From contig OY843587.1 in assembly GCA_963692955.1 (NCBI GenBank), positions 806,001-870,000 on the forward strand: 64,000 bases of DNA. The letters are read 5' to 3'. A program made the translations under genes and the position numbers. Shown here piece after piece: positions 25,329 to 32,463 of the stretch. Numbering within the stretch: position 1 is the first letter of the stretch; each line of letters starts with the position of its first letter. The notes under the pieces are model-generated. The model did no database searches. It had not been told where the DNA came from and saw only the letters and a list, made by a program, of their open reading frames with translations. The DNA is from UBA5158 sp963692955 (GTDB taxonomy: Bacteria; Pseudomonadota; Gammaproteobacteria; DSM-16500).

Positions 25329-26912
25329 ATGTCCGTAGAATTTACTAACGAAGTGGCGAAGCGTCGCACTTTTGCGATAATTTCCCACCCTGACGCCGGT
25401 AAAACCACGCTGACAGAAAAAATTCTGTTGTTCGGCGGCGCGATCCAACTAGCCGGTACGGTTAAAGGCCGCAAGGCGTCACGTCACGCGACTTCAGACT
25501 GGATGGAGTTGGAAAAGCAGCGCGGTATCTCCGTGACAACGTCTGTGATGCAATTCCCATATAAATCCCACATCATGAATTTATTGGATACACCAGGTCA
25601 CGCGGATTTTTCTGAAGACACTTATCGCACATTGACCGCGGTGGACTCTGCGTTGATGGTGATAGACGCGGCGAAAGGCGTGGAAGAACGCACCATCAAA
25701 TTATTAGAAGTCTGCCGTTTGCGGCATTCGCCGATTATTACTTTCATCAACAAACTGGACCGCTATGGCCGCGAGCCTATCGATTTGCTAGATGAAATCG
25801 AAACGATTTTAAAAATCCGTTGCGCGCCTATCACGTGGCCGATCGGCATGGGACGCGAATTTAAAGGCGTTTATCATTTATATGAAGACGCGGTTTATCT
25901 TTACGAGCCAGGTAAAAACGCCATCATGCAAGACGGCGAAAAAATTAGCGGCATCGATAATCCGCAGCTGAATGAATTGCTCGGCGATATGGCGCAAGAG
26001 TTACGTGACAACGTCGCGTTAGTGAAGGGCGCTAGTCATGACTTTGATAAAGAAGCATTCTTACGCGGCGAATTGACGCCGGTGTTTTTTGGCTCGGCGA
26101 TCAATAATTTTGGCGTACGCGAATTGTTAGACGCGTTCGCGAACTATGCGCCCGCGCCGCAAGGGCGTGACGCGACTAGCCGTATCGTCGAAGCGGCGGA
26201 AGAAAATTTTTCCGGTTTCGTTTTTAAAATTCAAGCCAACATGGACCCCGCGCACCGCGACCGCATCGCTTTCATGCGGGTCTGTTCGGGCGTTTATAAG
26301 CAAGGCATGAAGATGCATCAAGTGAGTTTGGGTCGCGAGGTGAAAATCAACCAAGCGTTAACTTTCATGGCGTCTGACCGGGAAAATGTGGCGGAAGCGT
26401 TTCCGGGCGACATTATCGGTTTATACAATCACGGCACGATTCAAATCGGCGATACTTTTTCGCAAGGTGAAAATTTAAAATTTACCGGCATACCGTATTT
26501 CGCGCCGGAATTATTTCGCTTAGTCCGTTTGAAAGATCCGTTAAAATTAAAAGCGTTGCAAAAAGGTTTGCAACAGCTGTGCGAAGAAGGCGCGACGCAG
26601 TTATTCAAACCGCTAAATAGCAATAATTTAATTTTAGGCGCGGTGGGCTTGTTGCAATTCGACGTCGTCGCGTATCGGTTGAAACATGAATACAACGTCG
26701 ATTGCGTTTATGAAACCGTGTCAGTCGCTACCGCGCGCTGGGTGTATTGTGACGACAATAAAAAACTTGAGGAATTCAAAGTGAAAGCCCATGACAATTT
26801 AGCGCTAGACGGTAGCGACAATTTAACCTATCTCGCCCCCACGCGTGTGAATTTAAATTTAACGATGGAACGTTGGCCGACGATAGAATTTCGAACCACC
26901 CGTGAACATTAG
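25329..26912 (+). CDS. prfC: Peptide chain release factor 3
   Basis: Ribosome-associated GTPase that recycles RF1/RF2 after peptide release. 527 residues, close to E. coli RF3 (529). The G1 motif SHPDAGKTTLTEK, the switch/G3 motif LLDTPGHADFSEDTYR and G4 FINKLDR are intact, followed by the RF3-type domains 2 and 3. No strong ribosome site is seen before ATG 25329. The next gene starts 16 bases after its stop. Confidence 0.97.
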   Translation: MSVEFTNEVAKRRTFAIISHPDAGKTTLTEKILLFGGAIQLAGTVKGRKASRHATSDWMELEKQRGISVTTSVMQFPYKSHIMNLLDTPGHADFSEDTYRTLTAVDSALMVIDAAKGVEERTIKLLEVCRLRHSPIITFINKLDRYGREPIDLLDEIETILKIRCAPITWPIGMGREFKGVYHLYEDAVYLYEPGKNAIMQDGEKISGIDNPQLNELLGDMAQELRDNVALVKGASHDFDKEAFLRGELTPVFFGSAINNFGVRELLDAFANYAPAPQGRDATSRIVEAAEENFSGFVFKIQANMDPAHRDRIAFMRVCSGVYKQGMKMHQVSLGREVKINQALTFMASDRENVAEAFPGDIIGLYNHGTIQIGDTFSQGENLKFTGIPYFAPELFRLVRLKDPLKLKALQKGLQQLCEEGATQLFKPLNSNNLILGAVGLLQFDVVAYRLKHEYNVDCVYETVSVATARWVYCDDNKKLEEFKVKAHDNLALDGSDNLTYLAPTRVNLNLTMERWPTIEFRTTREH

Positions 26913-26928
26913 AAAGGTATAGGCGTAG

Positions 26929-27501
26929 ATGGCGAATAAAGTTTGTAATTTAGATTGCAATAGATTAGTTGAAACCTTTTCTCCTCATATCATCGAAAAA
27001 CAAAGTAGAAAAATGACCCACATGATTTACGATAAGCGGCATGTAGTGCATAAAGATGATGTGCTAGTGTTGCGTATCGTAAAGATGCAAATGGTTTATT
27101 TGCATCATGTGTGGAGTGAATTACTCTGCTTACAAAAGTGTGACGTGGAAATCCTGTTAGATAATTTGGCTAGCGAAAGCGAGCTGATATTTATTTTAAG
27201 TCATGCGCTGCAGCAAACGAACGTCGCTATCAAAGGCATTACCATTGCCAACCTCAACAGTCAATTTCCAACCGCGGCAAAAGAATTAATTGAAAAATAT
27301 ATCGAAGCGCTTAATAACGCGAACATACCGACCCATATCGTGAAGGAATTAGAAGCCTACGAGGAACCAGAGGAAGAAAAGCAGTTACCCTTATTACAAA
27401 GTCCGTCTGGTTCCCCGTTAGCGGCACTAGGACAATTTGCTAAGCCGGCAGCAAATCCAGTGTCGACGCCGGTCCCAGCTATCCATCGTGTTACAGTTTA
27501 A
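26929..27501 (+). CDS. Unknown 190-residue protein behind prfC
   Basis: Family not recognised. It is mostly helical with several His residues in the first half (for example YDKRHVVHKDD) and a Glu-rich segment (AYEEPEEEKQ) before a Pro/Ser-rich tail. There is no signal peptide or membrane segment. The 16-base gap to prfC suggests read-through, yet its composition resembles the putative effectors elsewhere in the window. Any function would be a guess. Confidence 0.6.
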   Translation: MANKVCNLDCNRLVETFSPHIIEKQSRKMTHMIYDKRHVVHKDDVLVLRIVKMQMVYLHHVWSELLCLQKCDVEILLDNLASESELIFILSHALQQTNVAIKGITIANLNSQFPTAAKELIEKYIEALNNANIPTHIVKELEAYEEPEEEKQLPLLQSPSGSPLAALGQFAKPAANPVSTPVPAIHRVTV

Positions 27502-27636
27502 TTGAAGTAATGACAGAGAATTTGAAACATAGTAAAGTTATTGGCTTAATGAATTTTAGCGCGCGGTATATTTTTTTCTGTCAAATAGTTTATTGTTGGC
27601 GGATATTAAATCGGAACTGATTAGACAGGGTAGTGT

Positions 27637-28596
27637 ATGTTAAAAAGAAAAATAATTATTAGTATTATCTTCAGTCTTTTTTTAGCCAACCTTGTTGTTA
27701 AACCGGTCATGGCGGAAGAATCGGTGCCAGACTCTGAAGAAGTAGCGAGTGATCGCACCGGCGCTGTTAGATCAGAAGCCAATAAAGATGAATCCACCGC
27801 CCCCGCGGCTGCTGCCGCCTCCAACGGTGATGTCGTCGCTACTAATCAGGTACATCACCACCATCATGCTGAAAATCTGCCAGCCCCCCAGAAGGGTTTA
27901 GCCGTCACTCCAGCCTGGGAAGTGCCACCCTTACAAACTATTTTATCCTTCGCCGTTGGCCCTAGCTGGGTGAAGTCTGGTGTAGGCCAGTCGTTGAATT
28001 TACCGGATGGTTCGAACTCGTATTTTTATCCCCGCCATGTGGTGCAAGTGCAGACGTTATATAATTTATTTTTAGGCGTGGTTTATCAATTTTTACCAAA
28101 ATGGGCGGCACAAGTTGGGATTTCCTATACACAGCCGTCGACGTTCATATTAGAAGGAATTGAATTACAAAACACAGCGTCTAGAAGTTACGATTACAAC
28201 TACAACGTCACTGCAAGGCAATTATTGATCGAAGGGCATTTAGTGTATGACTGGAATATTTATCACCCGTACATTTCTTTCGGCATGGGCCCATCGTTCA
28301 ACAGTGTTTCCCACTGGCAAAGTTTCCCACCACCGGACGCCGTTAACGCGCCGAGTTTTGTAAACGACAACAACGAAGCGTTTTCTTTCATGACGGGCTT
28401 CGGGGTAGATGTGGATGTGATGAAGAACGTTAGATTAGGGATTGGCTATAAGTTCTCTGATTTTGGCAAAGCGAATTTAGGGAAAGGAACACAGTTTACC
28501 GGTTCTGTTAATCAGACCTACCTTTCTAAGACGATTGAGCAGAATAATCTGTATGCGAATTCGGTATTGGCGCAGATTACGATTGTGCCGTTTTGA
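27637..28596 (+). CDS. Outer membrane beta-barrel protein with His-rich N-terminus
   Basis: 319 residues with a signal peptide (about residues 1-27, SLFLANLVVKPVMA), an acidic/Ala linker, a His run (HHHHH, about residues 73-77) and then a barrel of roughly 220 residues with alternating aromatic strands, ending in Phe (VLAQITIVPF) as outer membrane barrels do. The size fits OmpW/OmpA-barrel-like small porins. The His cluster resembles that of the porin at the left edge. AGGG precedes ATG 27637. Confidence 0.75.
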   Translation: MLKRKIIISIIFSLFLANLVVKPVMAEESVPDSEEVASDRTGAVRSEANKDESTAPAAAAASNGDVVATNQVHHHHHAENLPAPQKGLAVTPAWEVPPLQTILSFAVGPSWVKSGVGQSLNLPDGSNSYFYPRHVVQVQTLYNLFLGVVYQFLPKWAAQVGISYTQPSTFILEGIELQNTASRSYDYNYNVTARQLLIEGHLVYDWNIYHPYISFGMGPSFNSVSHWQSFPPPDAVNAPSFVNDNNEAFSFMTGFGVDVDVMKNVRLGIGYKFSDFGKANLGKGTQFTGSVNQTYLSKTIEQNNLYANSVLAQITIVPF

Positions 28597-28827
28597 TTTC
28601 ACCTGAAGAAATTTTTGAAAAGCTTGAAAAGAAATATACAAAAGTAGGTGTTCTATTTAGAGGTACAAGACATCGAGAAGGTCTTACTCAGGCAGAAATG
28701 GCAAAAAAAATTAATGTTACGCAGGCAGACTTATCAAAAATGGGAAAGCGGTAAACGTCCTATCGGGAAGATTATCGCAAAGCGAATTGCAAAGCTGTTT
28801 GATGTCGATTACCGTTATTTTTTATGA
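28593..28827 (+). pseudogene. Frameshifted XRE/HigA-type helix-turn-helix gene
   Basis: Reading from TTG 28593, overlapping the porin stop, gives a HigA-like protein (SPEEIFEKLEKKY... GLTQAEMAKKINVTQADLSK) that hits a stop right after the recognition helix. Removing one G from GGG at 28742-28744 restores ESGKRPIGK and a normal end at 28827 (about 77 residues). So the gene is either a recent pseudogene or carries a sequencing error. No toxin gene adjoins it; the upstream neighbour is the porin. Confidence 0.75.
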
Positions 28828-28852
28828 TTTAGCCAATTGCATGCTGAATAGG

Positions 28853-29803
28853 CTAGCTTATTATTTTTTTACTTCTATCATGCGCAGACGTTAAATCTAT
28901 GACTGGTCCTTTCGGAACAATTCCCTTTGGGTTGATATGTCGATGACTTTTATAATAATGCTGTTTAATATGATTCAAATTTACTGTCTCGGCAATGCCG
29001 GGATACTGATATAGCTCTCTCAAATAATTTATTAGATTGGGATAGTCAATAATCCGGCGTAGACTACATTTGAAATGAATATAATAAACCGCATCGAACC
29101 TTACTAGCGTTGTAAAAAATCTCCAGTCTGCTTCTGTAATTTGATCGCCGACTAGATATCTATTTTTACTTAATAGTTTTTCTGTGGCGTCAAGCTCTGC
29201 GAACAAAGCGTCAAATGCTACGTCATAATCATTTTGGTTATCTGCAAAACCAGCCTTATATACGCCGCTATTGATGTTTTTTAATATTCTTTCGTTTACT
29301 TTATCAATCGCATTTCTTAAGTGTTTTGGATAGTAATCAACATTATTGTCGGTAAATTCATTGAATTCAGAATTAAACATGCGGATAATTTCAGAAGATT
29401 CATTATTCACAATTTGCTGCGTTTCCTTGTCCCATAAAACCGGGACCGTGACGCGGCCAGTGTAATCGCTTTTAGATTTAGTGTAGATCTGATGTAGAAA
29501 TTGTGCGTGATTAATAATATCAGGGATGCAATCGGCGTTGGAGCTAAAAGCCCAGCCATCTTTTTCCATAAGTGGATCGACAATTGAAAGTGAAATGACA
29601 TCTTCCAATTTTTTAAGTTTTCTCATTATTAATGCGCGTGATGCCCAAGGACATGCTAAGGATACGTAAAGATGATAGCGTCCTGTTTCAGCTTTGAAAC
29701 CAGATTCTCCCGTTGCTGTAATTTGAGAATGAAACTCATCTAATTTATTATAAGTTCTGCTATCTGCTGCAGAATTCCAGCTGCCGTTGATTAGTAGTCC
29801 CAT
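28853..29803 (-). CDS. yqjG: Glutathionyl-hydroquinone reductase (YqjG/ECM4-type GST)
   Basis: Xi-class glutathione transferase that reduces glutathionyl-hydroquinones. 316 residues. The catalytic Cys51 lies in SLACPWASRALI, the hallmark Cys-Pro-Trp-Ala motif; the C-terminal helical domain contains NRYLVGDQITEADWRFFTTL. AGGA lies upstream of ATG 29803. It follows the antitoxin gene on the same strand but is not functionally related to it. Confidence 0.92.
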   Translation of the reverse strand: MGLLINGSWNSAADSRTYNKLDEFHSQITATGESGFKAETGRYHLYVSLACPWASRALIMRKLKKLEDVISLSIVDPLMEKDGWAFSSNADCIPDIINHAQFLHQIYTKSKSDYTGRVTVPVLWDKETQQIVNNESSEIIRMFNSEFNEFTDNNVDYYPKHLRNAIDKVNERILKNINSGVYKAGFADNQNDYDVAFDALFAELDATEKLLSKNRYLVGDQITEADWRFFTTLVRFDAVYYIHFKCSLRRIIDYPNLINYLRELYQYPGIAETVNLNHIKQHYYKSHRHINPKGIVPKGPVIDLTSAHDRSKKIIS

Positions 29804-29851
29804 GTTTTTTCCTATTGTTACAACTTGTGTTTTGACTGCAAAGTGTTGAAA

Positions 29852-30166
29852 TTAAGCCGCTTTAGTTTCCAGGTGAACTACTTTTTTAATCCCTGACTTT
29901 CGCAACATATCATTTAAAAATACTTCGACAAAAGCTTCATTAGGATAGCCTAAAGCTCTGGCGATTTTGATGACCATATCTAAACTGACTTTTGCTTTAT
30001 CTTTCTCAATCGCATTGATGAACTGACGCGACACGCGCATACATTTTGCAAGATCGGTTTGCGATAGTTCATCTCCTTCACGAATGTCTCTAATAAATTC
30101 ACAAAAAGAAGATTTAAGCACATCTTTAAGAGCTGCTCGTGCAGAGATGTTTTTCTTAATAGTCAT
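29852..30166 (-). CDS. XRE-family antitoxin-like regulator, toxin partner truncated
   Basis: 104-residue DNA-binding protein with a helix-turn-helix (LSQTDLAKCMRVSRQFINAI) of the Cro/C1 type, as in antitoxins of RelE/HigB systems. GAGGTG lies eight bases before ATG 30166. The start codon overlaps the end of an upstream frame ending EVTPHDY, the usual overlap of a toxin-antitoxin operon. That toxin is only a fragment, so the antitoxin is probably an orphan. A 14-bp perfect palindrome at 30308-30338 could be its operator. Confidence 0.8.
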   Translation of the reverse strand: MTIKKNISARAALKDVLKSSFCEFIRDIREGDELSQTDLAKCMRVSRQFINAIEKDKAKVSLDMVIKIARALGYPNEAFVEVFLNDMLRKSGIKKVVHLETKAA

Positions 30167-30287
30167 GTGGCGTCACCTCTTGGATAAGTATAAATTCGAT
30201 TTTATTATTAATAGTTTTATAGATTCTATGGAGATTTTTCTGAACGCTAACAGATATTTCAAGAATATTTATCACAACAGACTCTAG
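30156..30287 (-). pseudogene. C-terminal remnant of a RelE-like toxin
   Basis: About 43 codons in one frame read ...LHRIYKTINNKIEFILIQEV then TPHDY and a stop, the style of a RelE/ParE-type toxin C-terminus. An in-frame TAG lies directly upstream and no continuation is found. The frame overlaps the antitoxin start by 11 bases. Confidence 0.4.
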
Positions 30288-30307
30288 CTAGGTTAATCCA
30301 TTTTTCC

Positions 30308-30338
30308 TATCTTGTCAATAAAACTTATTGACAAGATA
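30308..30338. promoter_or_regulatory. 14-bp perfect palindrome upstream of the toxin-antitoxin remnant
   Basis: TATCTTGTCAATAA, a three-base spacer and its exact complement. The site would suit an XRE-dimer operator. The right half contains TTGACA, which could be a -35 element on the plus strand. A hairpin terminator is an alternative. Confidence 0.45.
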
Positions 30339-30395
30339 TTTTTCATAATTTACCAACTATTTTGCAGGGAAGCAGGAGGATATTTTGCGGGGAAT

Positions 30396-30419
30396 GGTTG
30401 GGCTGCGCTTAGCCCAACC
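30396..30419. repeat. REP-like palindromic element
   Basis: GGTTGGGCT and AGCCCAACC flank a six-base loop, followed by TAC. This resembles the 'AGCCCAACCTAC' repetitive extragenic palindromes common in proteobacteria and often spread by RAYT transposases. Only one copy was noticed in the window, just after the gene ending at 30426. Confidence 0.55.
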
Positions 30420-30425
30420 TACAAA

Positions 30426-30881
30426 TCAACGGCGTATTTTTACGTGCTGGCGATGTGCGCTTTTTTCAGCAGGAAGCTTAGTCGATACGCCAGGATGGAA
30501 GTCGGATAAGCTCATTGAGAATAATGTTGCGCTTGAATTCGCATAGATCGGATTAGAATTAGAGATTTGTGATCTATTCAATTGTTCCGATTGCAAAATT
30601 GAGTTCAAAGAATTATGACTAGCTAAGTGTGGATAATGTGTTAGCCAATCGTTGAGACTGAGATCTAACGAGGATAATTCTTTCTTGAATTCTGAATAGA
30701 TTATTTCCCATTTTTTTGAGTGCTCATTTGAGTGCTCTAGTGACAGTCTTTGCAATAAGTGTTTTTGTGTTTCCAAGTCTTTTATTGCATTAACCAAGTG
30801 AACACGTTGTTCGAACGCTTTTTGATAGGTTTGCTCAGGTGTTTCATATTCTGAAGGTGTTTCGATATTTCTAGGATGCAT
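30426..30881 (-). CDS. Small coiled-coil protein of unknown function
   Basis: 151 residues. A helical, coiled-coil-like region (about residues 15-85, FEQRVHLVNAIKDLETQKHL) is followed by a Ser/Asn-rich tail. There is no signal peptide, membrane segment or known domain. A GAGG site sits nine bases before ATG 30881. Its last codons lie next to the REP-like element. Its reality is supported by the ribosome site and coding-like composition only. Confidence 0.5.
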   Translation of the reverse strand: MHPRNIETPSEYETPEQTYQKAFEQRVHLVNAIKDLETQKHLLQRLSLEHSNEHSKKWEIIYSEFKKELSSLDLSLNDWLTHYPHLASHNSLNSILQSEQLNRSQISNSNPIYANSSATLFSMSLSDFHPGVSTKLPAEKSAHRQHVKIRR

Positions 30882-30988
30882 GTACCGCGCCTCGTTTATT
30901 GTTTTTAATAATTTCTAGCGCGCATATTAAACTTATTGACTATTTTATGCAATAAAATTGATCTAATTAATAACATTTACCGACATAT

Positions 30989-31960
30989 CTACCTGGGTGT
31001 TAGCGATGAATGGCTAATTTCAACAGCTCCGTCAGACAAAGTTTGATAATCAGACCGCGGCTGGTCCTCTTCTAATAATTCCACGCTGGCACTTGCTACA
31101 GGTGGTGATGCTTGGGCCTGAGGTTCTTCACGCGCATACCGCGCGAACAGTGACGCATATCTTTCTTTCAGCGCATTTGAAACCGCGCGCAGTTGTAACA
31201 GCGCTGCAAATAATAATAAGCTGCTTAGCGTGCAAAAAACATCATCTGCAATCGTGTATTTATCATTATCTAAATTAATAATATCCAACAGCGTAAAAAT
31301 CAAATTTACCCCCGCGACGATTTTAAAAAAACGTCGATGAATAAAACTTTGCAGCGATAAGCCCCTATCTTTACACAGACCGTATGCAGTTTCCGCGCTT
31401 GATATGAATAAGCCGACACAAATGGCCGCTATCGTTAAAGGGTCGGTATTATCGTTGTTAATAAAACTTTTCGCGCCCGCGGCCGCGGCATAATCACTGC
31501 CAATCAAAATTAGTAAACGCGTTTTTTCCCAAGGAATGGTCGAAGGCATGTACGTCGCGCGAGTTAACTCTTGTATCGCGGCAGGTCCCAGCAAACCCGC
31601 GTTAAGGATCGCCATTTTACCGCTAGTCGTATCGACATCTTTAATGAAGTGTGTGACGGACGCGACGATGCCTAGCCCGCAAGCATGGCTTAAACCTTGC
31701 TGGATGATGGCCGTTGAACGTGAGACAGTGGGATATAAGCCGCGTTCGTGCTGGCGCTTTTCTAAGTAACAACCAGTGAGCCATAGAAATGTGCCAATGG
31801 TTAACGCGCAAAGATTGTAAGTAGAACTCGCTGTCCTTTCCGTATTTTCTAACAACTGATCTTGAAATCCAGTCACCGCAAAACCAAAACCAAAATTCTT
31901 TAAAAAAGTACTGCTTCGCATAAGACTTTCTTCACTGAATAGGTTGGGCGATGCTAGCAT
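30989..31960 (-). CDS. Multi-pass membrane protein, unknown
   Basis: 323 residues with about six hydrophobic segments (for example CALTIGTFLWLTGCYL near residue 55 and LTIAAICVGLFISSA near 180), no signal peptide, and a cytosolic-type acidic/Ser tail (VELLEEDQPRSDYQ). The family was not recognised. ATG 31960 lacks a clear ribosome site; ATG 31921 (after GAAGAAAG) is an alternative that removes 13 residues. It is divergent from the DUF3175 gene. Confidence 0.6.
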   Translation of the reverse strand: MLASPNLFSEESLMRSSTFLKNFGFGFAVTGFQDQLLENTERTASSTYNLCALTIGTFLWLTGCYLEKRQHERGLYPTVSRSTAIIQQGLSHACGLGIVASVTHFIKDVDTTSGKMAILNAGLLGPAAIQELTRATYMPSTIPWEKTRLLILIGSDYAAAAGAKSFINNDNTDPLTIAAICVGLFISSAETAYGLCKDRGLSLQSFIHRRFFKIVAGVNLIFTLLDIINLDNDKYTIADDVFCTLSSLLLFAALLQLRAVSNALKERYASLFARYAREEPQAQASPPVASASVELLEEDQPRSDYQTLSDGAVEISHSSLTPR

Positions 31961-32043
31961 TTTTGTTATGAAAGAAAAACATTAACTATTAGCGATTCCA
32001 ACGCACACGTCAGGTAACCTGGATATACTGGTCAATTTTAGGC

Positions 32044-32049
32044 TATAAT
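32044..32049 (+). promoter_or_regulatory. Consensus -10 of the DUF3175/RAP/DUF4385 operon
   Basis: A perfect TATAAT lies 80 bases before the first gene. The -35 is unclear (TGGATA with an 18-base spacer is possible). Confidence 0.45.
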
Positions 32050-32128
32050 GAGCACTTCTAGATAGACATACACAGTGGTAGCTCTAACATACTGAAAGGA
32101 ATTGACTTATTTTTTTTGGAGGTTTTTT

Positions 32129-32446
32129 ATGCCAGTTCCCCTAACGAAGAAAAAAAAGAAAAAGGTTACTAAAGGCAAAAGCACTAAAAAAAATTGGTCT
32201 CGCAATGTCACCGAACATAGCCATGCGATGGATTTAAAGGAGGGCGTTTTTACGTTAAAAAGCCCAACAGCCATCGCGAAATCCGTATTAGCGTCAGCCA
32301 CGCGCAGTCATACGCGCAAAGCGTCACCGCATCAATCTGCTATGTCGATGATAAATTTTTATATTAACCGTGCCGGTTCGGCATTAAGTTTAGAGAGAAA
32401 AAATGTTTTAACTCAAGCCAAAGATGAGTTAAAGAAAATGAAATAA
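32129..32446 (+). CDS. DUF3175-family protein
   Basis: 105 residues, very basic (six consecutive Lys near the N-terminus), with the DUF3175 pattern: NWSRNVTEHSHAMDLKEGVF, then KASPHQSAMSMINFYINRAG and a C-terminal Lys-rich helix. ATG 32129 follows a near-perfect TGGAGG site; an upstream in-frame start at 32102 has none. The function of the family is unknown; the basic, compact form suggests nucleic acid binding. It is the first gene of a three-gene unit, 17 bases before the RAP-domain gene. Confidence 0.85.
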   Translation: MPVPLTKKKKKKVTKGKSTKKNWSRNVTEHSHAMDLKEGVFTLKSPTAIAKSVLASATRSHTRKASPHQSAMSMINFYINRAGSALSLERKNVLTQAKDELKKMK

Positions 32447-32463
32447 TTCGAGAGTTATTTAAA

